Source: Agromyces albus
Lineage (GTDB): Bacteria; Actinomycetota; Actinomycetes; Actinomycetales; Microbacteriaceae
Direction of reading: 5' to 3'
Length of the DNA stretch: 64,000 bases
Assembly (NCBI RefSeq): GCF_030815405.1
Contig: NZ_JAUSWX010000001.1
Location: 3,968,001-4,032,000 of the forward strand
Positions 17,583 through 25,604 of the stretch are shown in pieces. Position 1 is the first letter of the stretch; each line of letters starts with the position of its first letter. The position numbers and the translations under genes are program-made. The notes beneath the pieces are model-generated. The model did no database searches, had not been told where the DNA came from, and saw only the letters and a list, made by a program, of their open reading frames with translations.

Positions 17583-18482
17583 ATGCTCTACGCCCAGACC
17601 CCGCCTGCCGAGAAGCGCCGGCTCTTCCGCGAACGGCTCGCGAGCGGCGAGGTCCTCCGGTTCCCGGGTGCGTTCAACCCGCTCTCCGCGCGGCTCATCG
17701 AGCAGAAGGGCTTCGAGGGCGTCTACATCTCGGGCGCCGTGCTCTCGGCCGACCTGGGGCTGCCCGACATCGGCCTCACGACGCTCACCGAGGTCGCGGG
17801 CCGGGGCAAGCAGATCGCCCGGATGACCGAACTGCCCGCGATCATCGACGCCGACACCGGGTTCGGCGAGCCGATGAACGTCGCTCGCACCGTGCAGGAG
17901 ATGGAGGACGCGGGCCTCGCGGGCCTCCACATCGAAGACCAGGTCAACCCGAAGCGGTGCGGTCACCTCGACGGCAAGCAGGTCGTCGACGAGTCCACGG
18001 CCCTGCAGCGCATCCGTGCCGCCGTCGACGCCCGCCGCGACCCGAACTTCCTCATCATGGCGCGCACCGACATCCGTGCCGTCGATGGCCTTCCCGCCGC
18101 GGTCGACCGCGCGAAGAAGCTCGTCGATGCGGGCGCCGACGCGATCTTCCCCGAGGCGATGGCCTCGCTCGAGGAGTTCGCCGCGATCCGCGCCGCCGTC
18201 GACGTGCCGCTGCTCGCGAACATGACCGAGTTCGGCAAGAGCGACCTCTTCACGGTGCAGCAGCTGGCGGATGTCGGCATGAATCTCGTGATCTGGCCCG
18301 TGTCGCTGCTGCGGCTCGCGATGGGCGCCGCCGGGCGCGGACTCGACGAGCTCGAGGCATCCGGATCGCTGGGCGGCATGCTCGGCACCATGCAGCACCG
18401 CGCCGACCTCTACGAGCTCATCGACTACGAGGGCTACAACCGCTTCGACACCTCGATCTTCAACTTCCGCGTCGCTCGCTGA
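17583..18482 (+). CDS. prpB: methylisocitrate lyase
   Basis: A 299-residue TIM-barrel lyase splitting 2-methylisocitrate to pyruvate and succinate. The active-site loop reads NPKRCGHLDGK: KRCGH is the methylisocitrate lyase signature (KKCGH marks isocitrate lyase). IIDADTGFGEPMNVARTV supplies metal ligands, and ARTDIRAVDG and LANMTEFGKS are also typical. The ATG at 17583 follows GGAGGAGG 6 bp upstream, with a TAGGGT -10 about 20 bp before that, so the gene may have its own promoter as well as read-through from prpD. Confidence 0.95.
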   Translation: MLYAQTPPAEKRRLFRERLASGEVLRFPGAFNPLSARLIEQKGFEGVYISGAVLSADLGLPDIGLTTLTEVAGRGKQIARMTELPAIIDADTGFGEPMNVARTVQEMEDAGLAGLHIEDQVNPKRCGHLDGKQVVDESTALQRIRAAVDARRDPNFLIMARTDIRAVDGLPAAVDRAKKLVDAGADAIFPEAMASLEEFAAIRAAVDVPLLANMTEFGKSDLFTVQQLADVGMNLVIWPVSLLRLAMGAAGRGLDELEASGSLGGMLGTMQHRADLYELIDYEGYNRFDTSIFNFRVAR

Positions 18483-18570
18483 CCGAGCAGGCGCGCGGCG
18501 GAGCGCGCCGTGGTCGTAGGCTGGGGGAGCGGTCGCGCCGCAGCGGCCGCATCGTCACGCGAGGAGCACG

Positions 18571-19707
18571 ATGAGCGATCAGCAGGGGGCAGAGCCCGTC
18601 ATCTACAAGGGCCTGGCTGGAGTGCCGGTCGACTACACGGCCGTGTCGATGGTCAACTCCGACACGAACTCGCTGCTCTACCGCGGGTACCCGGTGCAGG
18701 AGCTCGCGGCATCCGTCACCTTCGAAGAGGTCGCCTACCTGCTCTGGTACGGCGAGCTTCCCGATGACGAGCAGCTTGCCGCGTTCGAGGAGCTCGAGCG
18801 CTCGTACCGCGGCCTCGACCACGAGGTGAAGCGCATCATCGACGAGATCCCGCTCACGGCGCACCCGATGGACGTGGTGCGCACCGCCGTGAGCGTCATC
18901 GGCGCGAGCGACCCGAACACGCCCGACGAATCGCGCGAGGCCAGCCTCGACAAGTCGATCCGCCTGTTCGCGAAGCTCCCCTCGATCATCAGCTACGACC
19001 AGCGCCGCCGCCACGACCTCGAGTTCGTGGAACCCCGCGCCGACCTCGGCTATTCGGCGAACTTCCTCTGGCAGGCATTCGGCGAAGCTCCCGAGCTCGC
19101 GGTCGTCAACGCGTTCGACGTGTCGATGATCCTCTACGCCGAGCACTCCTTCAACGCCTCGACCTTCACGGCACGCGTCATCACGTCGACGCTCGCCGAC
19201 CTGTACTCCGCGGTCACCGGTGCGATCGGCGCACTCAAGGGGGCGCTGCACGGCGGGGCGAACGAGGCGGTCATGCACGCATTCGGCGAGATCGGCACCG
19301 CCGACCGCACCGAGGCGTGGCTCGACGCCGCGCTCGCCGAGAAGCGCAAGATCATGGGCTTCGGGCACCGCGTCTACAAGAACGGCGACTCACGGGTGCC
19401 CACCATGCGCGACGCGATGGAGCGGATGCTCGAGCACTACGATCGCCGCGACCTGCTCGAGCTCTACGAGGCGCTCGAGAACGGCATGGCCGAGCGCAAG
19501 AACATCAAGCCGAACCTCGACTACCCCACCGGCCCGACCTACCACGTCATGGGCTTCGACACCGAGACGTTCACGCCGCTCTTCGTGGCGAGCCGCATCA
19601 CGGGGTGGACGGCGCACATCATGGAGCAGGCGGCGTCGAACGCCCTCATCCGGCCGCTCTCCGTCTACAACGGCCCCGACGAACGGCACGTCCCGGCGAA
19701 GGGCTGA
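18571..19707 (+). CDS. prpC: 2-methylcitrate synthase (citrate synthase family)
   Basis: A 378-residue citrate-synthase-fold enzyme condensing propionyl-CoA with oxaloacetate. Catalytic segments are present: EHSFNASTFTARV (first His), GALHGGANEAVM (second His), GFGHRVYKNGDSR, and FVASRITGWTAHIMEQ. The N-terminus lacks a long regulatory domain, consistent with the short Gram-positive/PrpC type. Position downstream of prpD and prpB favours methylcitrate over citrate synthase. The ATG at 18571 follows GAGGAG. A TAGGCT hexamer near 18516 may be an additional promoter. Confidence 0.92.
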   Translation: MSDQQGAEPVIYKGLAGVPVDYTAVSMVNSDTNSLLYRGYPVQELAASVTFEEVAYLLWYGELPDDEQLAAFEELERSYRGLDHEVKRIIDEIPLTAHPMDVVRTAVSVIGASDPNTPDESREASLDKSIRLFAKLPSIISYDQRRRHDLEFVEPRADLGYSANFLWQAFGEAPELAVVNAFDVSMILYAEHSFNASTFTARVITSTLADLYSAVTGAIGALKGALHGGANEAVMHAFGEIGTADRTEAWLDAALAEKRKIMGFGHRVYKNGDSRVPTMRDAMERMLEHYDRRDLLELYEALENGMAERKNIKPNLDYPTGPTYHVMGFDTETFTPLFVASRITGWTAHIMEQAASNALIRPLSVYNGPDERHVPAKG

Positions 19708-19710
19708 GCG

Positions 19711-20355
19711 GTGTCGCACATCTTCCTCGAGATGACGATGACGCTCGACGGCTTCACGGCCGCACCCGCGGTGAGCCTCGAGGATCCGCTCGGCGTGGGC
19801 GGCGAGCGCGTGCAGGAGTGGCTCGGTGGCAACTTCGTGGGCGCCTTCAGCGGCGGCGGCACCGAGGGGGCACCGGATGCCTCACCCGACGAGATCGACC
19901 GCAGCGTTGCCGCTCGCATGTTCGAATCGACCGGCGCGTTCGTGATCGGACGCCGCACGTTCGACGTCGGCGAGGGACCGTGGGGCGACGACCCGGTGTT
20001 CGAGGGTCGCCCGGTCTTCGTCGTGACGACCCGTGACCGCGAGCCGCTCGAGCGGGGCGGATCGCGCTACGAGTTCGTGACCGGCGGGGTCGCCGAGGCG
20101 GTGGCTCGGGCCGACGACGTGGCCAGCGCGGCATCCGTCTGCATCATGGGCGGAGCGGATGTCGCACGCCAGGCGCTCGCGCTCGGACTCGTCCACGAGG
20201 TGCGCCTCCACCTTGCGCCCGTGCTGCTGGGCGGCGGCTCGAGGCTGTTCCCCGATTCCTCTCCATACCGCATCGAGCTCGATCCGCTCGGGGTCCAGCA
20301 GGGTGCGCTCGCCACGCACTTGCGGTATCGGGTGCGTGCCGAGGTCGAACGGTAA
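19711..20355 (+). CDS. dihydrofolate reductase-family protein
   Basis: A 214-residue RibD_C/DHFR-like protein. Landmarks: FLEMTMTLDGFTAAP, GAFVIGRRTFDVGEGPWGDDPVF, VFVVTTRDREPL, SVCIMGGADVARQALALGLVHEVRLHLAPVLLGGGSRLF. The segment IMGGADVARQAL aligns with the NADPH-binding part of the fold. The GTG start lies only 3 bp after the prpC stop, so it is probably translated from the prp message, with no obvious link to propionate. It is the second DHFR-like paralogue in the window (the other begins at 6404). Confidence 0.85.
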   Translation: MSHIFLEMTMTLDGFTAAPAVSLEDPLGVGGERVQEWLGGNFVGAFSGGGTEGAPDASPDEIDRSVAARMFESTGAFVIGRRTFDVGEGPWGDDPVFEGRPVFVVTTRDREPLERGGSRYEFVTGGVAEAVARADDVASAASVCIMGGADVARQALALGLVHEVRLHLAPVLLGGGSRLFPDSSPYRIELDPLGVQQGALATHLRYRVRAEVER

Positions 20356-20368
20356 CTGCCAGCGGCGG

Positions 20369-21139
20369 TTACGACGGCTCTCGCGCGCCTGCGACGCCGG
20401 CGTTGAAGTCCTCGAGCACCCGGAGCGACGCCTTGACGGTCGCGGCGAGTATTGCTTCGCCCTTGGCGGCGGTTGCCGTGCTCGGGTCGCCGAACACGCC
20501 ACTCTGCGAGAACGGGTGCAGTTGCATTGGGAGCGTACCGAAGTCGCTCGGGAACTCCGGGTACTCCGCGACATACCGCTCAGGCAGCACCTGTTCGGGC
20601 GCGATCGCGAGCATGATCGAGGTCTCGATCTCCTCGGCGTGGTTGAGGCCGGGCGCGGCGGGCGCGCTCTCGCGCAGCTCGTCGATGGCGGCATCCATGC
20701 CCGGGTAGTCGAGGGAAATGGCGGCGATCACGCCATCGGCGTTGAGGGCGCGCATCGCGGCGTGCAGCGGCATCCGGTTGCCCCAGTCGCCGTTGACGAT
20801 GACGAAGCCGCGAGCACCGGATGCCGCGAGCGCACGTCCGAGGTCGACCGCGATCGCCGTCACCGTGGCCGGCGAGAGCGAGAGCGTGCCCGGGTAGCCC
20901 GCGTTGTTCCAGGTCTCCCCGTAGTGCACCGGCGGCAGGAGTACGGCGTCGAGGCGCTCGGCGAGGCGACGCGCCACCTCGGCGGCGGTGACCGTGTCGG
21001 TGCCGAGCGGCAGGTGCGGGCCGTGCTGCTCGAGCGCGCCGAACGGCAGGATCGCGAGGCCGGAGCCACCGGCACCGCCAGCGCCGCCGGCGAGGTGCGC
21101 CGCGACATCCGTCCACGACGCGTTCACGGCCTCGATCAC
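20369..21139 (-). CDS. creatininase-family amidohydrolase
   Basis: A 256-residue creatininase-fold protein. LPFGALEQHGPHLPLGTDT places metal ligands Glu37, His39 and Asp48; YGETWNNAGYPGTLSLSP and FVIVNGDWGNRMPL follow, and NHAEEIETSIMLAI provides the later His and Glu. The family includes creatinine amidohydrolase, formamidopyrimidine deformylase ArfB and other cyclic-amide hydrolases, so the substrate is open. The GTG start overlaps the upstream amidohydrolase stop (GTGA). An Ala/Gly-rich insertion at residues 18-27 is unusual. It is the last gene of a four-gene minus-strand operon with LacI, a GATase-like protein and a deaminase-type amidohydrolase. Confidence 0.85.
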   Translation of the reverse strand: MIEAVNASWTDVAAHLAGGAGGAGGSGLAILPFGALEQHGPHLPLGTDTVTAAEVARRLAERLDAVLLPPVHYGETWNNAGYPGTLSLSPATVTAIAVDLGRALAASGARGFVIVNGDWGNRMPLHAAMRALNADGVIAAISLDYPGMDAAIDELRESAPAAPGLNHAEEIETSIMLAIAPEQVLPERYVAEYPEFPSDFGTLPMQLHPFSQSGVFGDPSTATAAKGEAILAATVKASLRVLEDFNAGVAGAREPS

Positions 21140-22560
21140 GGCGCGTAGTCCTGGATCGCGCTGCCGTGGGACGTGTCGGTGAGCTCGGGGATGCGCCGGT
21201 TCAGCTCCTCGATGGCCGCGCTCACGTCGATCGTCGTGAGCCGCCCGTTCTCGACGACGACCCGGCCGTCGACGAGCACCGTGCGCACATCGCTCGACTT
21301 GACACTCAGGACGAGCGCTGCCGCGAGGTCGTGCATCGGCTGCATGTGGGGGCCCATGGTGTCCATGAGCACGATGTCGGCGCGGTATCCGGGGCGCAGC
21401 TGTCCGAGCCGGTCGCCCAGGCCGAACGCGTCGGCGCTCTGCCGCGTGGCGAGGTCGAGGGCATGTTGCGAGGTGAGCCACGTCGCGTCGCTGTGCACGT
21501 CCTTCTGCACGAGCGAGAGGAACCGCATGCTTTCGAGCACGTCGAGGGTGTTGTGCGAGGCGGGTCCGTCGGTGCCGACGCCCACGGTGATGCCGGCGTC
21601 GTGCAGCATCCGCACCGGGGTTCCGCCCGATTGGGCGTGCTTCAGGTAGACCTTGCTGCAGGATGCCACGGCCACTCGATCGGCGAATGGCACGAGCCAC
21701 TGGAGGTCGTCTTCGATGATGCCGGCGCCGTGGGCGATGATCGCCCCGGTCTCGAGGATGCCCGTGTCGTGCAGCACCTGGATCGGTGTGACGCCGCGAC
21801 GGCCGAGGCTCGACTCCGTCTGGGCGGGCGCCTCGGAGGCGTGGATGTGGGTGCGCACGCCGAGGCGGCGGGCGTGCTCGGCAGTCTGCTCGAGGTCGCC
21901 GTCGTCGACCGTGTAGGTGGCGTGCGGGCCCATCGCGGTCGTGATGCGACCGTCGGCGGTTCCGTTCCAGCGCTCGGCGAACTCGGCCGACCTGCGGATG
22001 CCCTTCTCGCCCTCCGAGGAGAAGAACGTCGAGGCGAGGAGGGCGCGTGCCCCGCTCGCCTCGACGGCTTCGGCGATGCGGTCGGTCGCGAAGTAGTGGT
22101 CGGCGAAGCTCGTCACGCCGGCGAGGAGCATCTCGCCGATCGCGAGCTGCGCGCCGAGGGCGACGTCACGATCGGTGAGGTTCACCTCCATCGGCCAGAT
22201 GTGTTTGTTGAACCACTCGTTCGTCGGCACGTCTTCGGCCGAGCCGCGGAACATCGTCATCGGCGAGTGTGTGTGCGAGTTCATGAGGCCGGGGATCGCC
22301 ACGTGTCCGCGCCCGTCGATCACGGTCGCGCCCGCGAGCGACGCCGGGTCGACCTCGCTCGTCGGCACGACCCAGGCGATCGCGCCGTCGGCGATGCCGA
22401 TCGCGTGGTCGGGCAGGAAGACGGCGGTACCCCGCGCCTCGAGATCGTCTCGCGGCAGCGAGGGGTAGTCGGATGCAGGGCGGGTGGTGTGTGAGAGCAC
22501 GGTCGCTCCCGTGATCACGGTGTCGATGCGGGTGGCGTCGATGGTGGCGGCGTCGGTCAC
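21136..22560 (-). CDS. amidohydrolase, SAH/guanine deaminase or TrzN-like
   Basis: A 474-residue metal-dependent hydrolase of the cytosine-deaminase-like superfamily. Metal and catalytic residues are visible: NSHTHSPMTMFRG (His96, His98), HIHASE (His240, Glu243), AHGAGI (His277) and GTDGPASHN (Asp331). The first motif and overall length match the S-adenosylhomocysteine/guanine/isoxanthopterin deaminase and triazine hydrolase branch. It probably removes an amino or similar group from an N-heterocycle; the exact substrate is unknown. Both ends use GTGA overlaps with neighbours, so translation is tightly coupled. Confidence 0.87.
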   Translation of the reverse strand: MTDAATIDATRIDTVITGATVLSHTTRPASDYPSLPRDDLEARGTAVFLPDHAIGIADGAIAWVVPTSEVDPASLAGATVIDGRGHVAIPGLMNSHTHSPMTMFRGSAEDVPTNEWFNKHIWPMEVNLTDRDVALGAQLAIGEMLLAGVTSFADHYFATDRIAEAVEASGARALLASTFFSSEGEKGIRRSAEFAERWNGTADGRITTAMGPHATYTVDDGDLEQTAEHARRLGVRTHIHASEAPAQTESSLGRRGVTPIQVLHDTGILETGAIIAHGAGIIEDDLQWLVPFADRVAVASCSKVYLKHAQSGGTPVRMLHDAGITVGVGTDGPASHNTLDVLESMRFLSLVQKDVHSDATWLTSQHALDLATRQSADAFGLGDRLGQLRPGYRADIVLMDTMGPHMQPMHDLAAALVLSVKSSDVRTVLVDGRVVVENGRLTTIDVSAAIEELNRRIPELTDTSHGSAIQDYAP

Positions 22561-23312
22561 GGCAGTTCCTCTCGGGCGAGCCAGCGGATGGTGCGGTCGA
22601 AGAGCATGCCGTAGCCGCTCCAGGTCAGGAAGGCGGGAGGCGCCCAGTGCGGCGCGAGGTCTGAGGTGAACGCGGCGGCGCGGCCCGCACGGTACTGGCC
22701 GACAGCGAGCAGCGGATGCCCCGCGCACGTCGCGAGGCCGAGGGCCGTCTCCTTCAGCTTCACCTCGTTGAGCCCGAGCAGGGCGGGCCACTCCGCGTCG
22801 AGGCCGTGCGTGATCGGATGCGCCGTGGCGACGCGGGGGACCATCCCCGACGGAAGCTCGACCCGGTCGTCGCGGTCGAGGACCGTGACCGGCAGTGCCT
22901 CTGCGAGCGGCGTGCGGCCCCAGCGGGCCTTGGCGTCGATGCCCGAGAACGTCATGTAGCCGCCGACCATGAAGAGTCCTCCGCCGCGCTCGGTGAAGGC
23001 GCGCAGCACCTCCGTGCGGTCGACGTCGGCGACCGACGCGGAAAAGGTCTGCGGCGGCAGTTGGAACGTGTTCGCACCGACATCCGAGATCACGACGACG
23101 TCGGCGAGCGATCGCAGCAGTTCGACCGTGGTGGGAATGCGCGTCGGCACCTCGTGTGCCGGCACGTGGGTGACCTCGTGCCCGTGCGCCTCGAGGGCCG
23201 TTACGAACTCCGAACCGCCGAGCGTGTACTCGGACGTCGTGAACGAGTCGAAGCCCTTCTGGTGGATGGAGTGGACGAACCAGGATTCGCCGATGAGCAG
23301 GACACGGGCCAC
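22557..23312 (-). CDS. putative glutamine amidotransferase-like protein (PF07090 type)
   Basis: A 251-residue flavodoxin-like/class-I glutamine-amidotransferase-fold protein. The segments VLLIGESWFVHSIHQKG, DVVVISDVGANTFQLPPQTF, GGGLFMVGGYMTFSG and AAFTSDLAPHWAPP are typical of the PF07090 group. I see no clear nucleophilic cysteine at the elbow, so amidotransferase chemistry is not established; it may bind ligand or act as a scaffold. It lies 9 bp downstream of the LacI gene, and its stop overlaps the amidohydrolase start. Confidence 0.75.
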   Translation of the reverse strand: MARVLLIGESWFVHSIHQKGFDSFTTSEYTLGGSEFVTALEAHGHEVTHVPAHEVPTRIPTTVELLRSLADVVVISDVGANTFQLPPQTFSASVADVDRTEVLRAFTERGGGLFMVGGYMTFSGIDAKARWGRTPLAEALPVTVLDRDDRVELPSGMVPRVATAHPITHGLDAEWPALLGLNEVKLKETALGLATCAGHPLLAVGQYRAGRAAAFTSDLAPHWAPPAFLTWSGYGMLFDRTIRWLAREELP

Positions 23313-23321
23313 AGGGCTCCT

Positions 23322-24341
23322 TCAGTTGGTGTGGGCTGGTGGGGCGGTGCTCTCGCGCACGACGAGCTCGACGGGGCAGCGCTCGAGCTCGCCGGGATCG
23401 CGGCCGGCGATCACCTCGAACAGCGTCGCGGTTGCGAGCCGGCCGATCTCGTCGATCGGCTGGCGCACGGTGGTGAGCGGCGGCGAGACCCGCTGCGCGA
23501 GCGGCACGTCGTCGAATCCGACGACCGAGAGGTCGCGCGGCACGACGAGGCCGTGATCGCGTGCGGCGTCGAGCACGCCGAACGCCGCGAGGTCGTTCGA
23601 CGCGAAGATCGCGGTCGGGGCGCCGGCGCCCCCGCGCGCGAGCAGCTTCGCGGTGCGGTGGTAGGCGACCTCCTCGGAGAAGTCGGCGTCGACAACGAGG
23701 GCATCAGGGTAGATCGAGTGGAATCCTGCGACCCGCTCCTCGGCCGAACGCAGCCCGCGCCGGCCGGTGAGTACGGCGACGTCGCGGTGCCCGAGCGAGG
23801 CGAGGTGTTCGCCGGCGAGGCGTCCGCCCTGCTCGTGGTCGGCCGCCGCGAGGGGAATGCCATCGAGCCCCTCGACCCACTCGTCGGCGAGCACGATCGG
23901 ATGGCTCTGCGCGAGCTTGCTGAGGCGATCGTCGTGGCGGAGTGCGCCGGCGACGTAGATCAGGCCGTCGATCGACCTGGAGCGGAGGAGGTTGAAGTAG
24001 CGCGCCTCGCGGGATGAGGCACCGCTCGAGCCGCCGAGCACGACTCCGTAGTCGGCCTCGTCGGCCGCGCGTTCGACGCTCGCGGCGAGGCGTCCGAAGA
24101 AGGGATCGGAGACATCGGGCACGACGAGTCCGAGCATGAGGGACTTGCCAGCATGCAGGGCTCTCGCCCCCGAGTGCGGCACGTAGCCGAGGTGTTCGAT
24201 CGCCGCCTGGATCCGTTCCGCAGTCTCGGGGCTCACCGGGCGCTTCGCCGACAATGCGTGCGACACCGTCGTCATGCTGACCTGCGCGACCCGCGCCACA
24301 TCGCGGATCGTGGCCGCGGGCTTGCGGGTGTCGTCGCTCAT
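23322..24341 (-). CDS. LacI-family transcriptional regulator
   Basis: A 339-residue LacI/PurR-type regulator. The helix-turn-helix is TIRDVARVAQVSMTTVSHALS with the hinge helix after RPVSPETAERIQAAIEHLGYVP. The periplasmic-binding-protein core follows, with LGLVVPDVSDPFFGRL and SVVGFDDVPLAQRVSPPLTTVRQP. The start at 24341 has TAGCAT 6 nt upstream (leaderless). First gene of its operon and divergent from the BMP ABC transporter, so it likely controls both units from the 197-bp gap. The core resembles sugar/purine-sensing members. Confidence 0.9.
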   Translation of the reverse strand: MSDDTRKPAATIRDVARVAQVSMTTVSHALSAKRPVSPETAERIQAAIEHLGYVPHSGARALHAGKSLMLGLVVPDVSDPFFGRLAASVERAADEADYGVVLGGSSGASSREARYFNLLRSRSIDGLIYVAGALRHDDRLSKLAQSHPIVLADEWVEGLDGIPLAAADHEQGGRLAGEHLASLGHRDVAVLTGRRGLRSAEERVAGFHSIYPDALVVDADFSEEVAYHRTAKLLARGGAGAPTAIFASNDLAAFGVLDAARDHGLVVPRDLSVVGFDDVPLAQRVSPPLTTVRQPIDEIGRLATATLFEVIAGRDPGELERCPVELVVRESTAPPAHTN

Positions 24342-24452
24342 GCCTGCATGCTAGCCGTCCACTGAACGTTTTGTGCACTCGGCAACAATCTGAGGGCGAT
24401 TCGGCACCTCCCTGACGTGACTTTCCCGTAACACTGGGGCAGTTGCCCGAAT

Positions 24453-24470
24453 TGTTTCGTGAATGAAACA
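24453..24470. promoter_or_regulatory. candidate operator dyad in the LacI/BMP divergent gap
   Basis: TGTTTC-GTGAAT-GAAACA is a 6+6 dyad with a 6-bp centre, midway between the LacI gene and the substrate-binding-protein gene. A second AT-richer site, TGAACGTTTTG, lies near 24363, close to the LacI promoter. Both are plausible regulator sites; neither matches a textbook LacI operator with a central CG exactly. Confidence 0.4.
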
Positions 24471-24538
24471 TCAGCGAAATCACGCAAAGCCTTTTGCGGC
24501 GTAACTTCTCGAAGACCCCCACAGCAGAAGGAGTCAGT

Positions 24539-25585
24539 GTGTCCAGTTCAGCAACCTCCCGAGTGATCTCGGTCGGCGGCGCAGTGCTCGCCGCCACCCT
24601 CGTGCTCTCCTCGTGCTCCGGCCAGACGGCCGCCAGCCAGCCGAGCGGCGACCCCGATGCGCCGAAGATCGCCATGATCTACGGCACCACCGGCGACTTC
24701 TCGTTCATGGACAGCGCCTACAAGGGCTTCACCGACGCGCAGGACGAGTACGACTTCACCCCGATCGACCTCTCGAGCCCGAACTCCGACGACTTCCAGG
24801 ACCGTATCGATCTCGCCATCTCAGAGGGCGCGGGCCTCGCGATCGGCATCGGGTTCCAGTACGCCACGCCCATGGCCGAGACCACCGACCACCCCGACAC
24901 CGCCTTCGTCGCGGTCGACATCGACAAGGGCACCACGATCCCCGACGTCACGACCATCTCGTTCGCGGCCGAGCAGTCGTCGTACCTCGTCGGCGTCGCC
25001 GCGGCACTCGCCTCGACGACGGGGCACGTCGGGTTCATCGGCGGCGTCGACCAGCCCAGCATCCAGAACTTCTTCGTCGGCTACGAGGCCGGAGCGAAGT
25101 CGGTCAATCCCGACATCGTCGTCGACAGCACCTACCTGTCGCCGCTCGGCGACTTCACGGGCTTCTCCGACCCCACCAAGGGCAAGGAGGCGGCCGCCTC
25201 GATGTACGCGGGCGGAGCCGACGTCATCTACGCGGCGGCCGGCGGATCGGGCCTCGGCGTGTACGAGCAGGCTCTCGCGTCGAGCACGCCGGATGCGCAG
25301 GTGTGGGCGATCGGCGTCGACGGCGACGTGTACCAGCAGGTCGACGAGTCGATCAAGCCGTACATCCTCACCTCGGCGATCAAGAACGTCAACGTCGCCG
25401 TGGAGGACAGCATCGCCGCCTTCCTCGACGGAACCCTCGAGCCGGGCGAGCAGACCTTCGACCTCTCGAACGACGGCGTCGGGTACTCGACGAGCGGCGG
25501 ATTCCTCGACGAGTTCGAGGCGCAGATCGAAGAAGCCAAGCAGGCCATCATCGAGGGCGCCATCACGGTGCCGAGCGCCCTGTAG
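24539..25585 (+). CDS. BMP-family ABC transporter substrate-binding lipoprotein
   Basis: A 348-residue extracytoplasmic lipoprotein of the BmpA/PnrA (PF02608) family, which generally bind purine nucleosides. The signal peptide ends in LVLSSC with the lipidated Cys26. Family motifs are KIAMIYGTTGDFSFMDSAYKGF, ISFAAEQSSYLVGVAAALAS, VGFIGGVDQPSIQNFFVGYEAG and VIYAAAGGSGLGVYEQ. The GTG start at 24539 is set by AAGGAG 6 bp upstream. It heads the plus-strand operon SBP, ATPase, permease, permease, amidohydrolase, the same transporter order as nupNOPQ (guanosine uptake) of Bacillus subtilis. Confidence 0.92.
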   Translation: MSSSATSRVISVGGAVLAATLVLSSCSGQTAASQPSGDPDAPKIAMIYGTTGDFSFMDSAYKGFTDAQDEYDFTPIDLSSPNSDDFQDRIDLAISEGAGLAIGIGFQYATPMAETTDHPDTAFVAVDIDKGTTIPDVTTISFAAEQSSYLVGVAAALASTTGHVGFIGGVDQPSIQNFFVGYEAGAKSVNPDIVVDSTYLSPLGDFTGFSDPTKGKEAAASMYAGGADVIYAAAGGSGLGVYEQALASSTPDAQVWAIGVDGDVYQQVDESIKPYILTSAIKNVNVAVEDSIAAFLDGTLEPGEQTFDLSNDGVGYSTSGGFLDEFEAQIEEAKQAIIEGAITVPSAL

Positions 25586-25604
25586 AGCGCGGTCGGGCGC
25601 GCAC

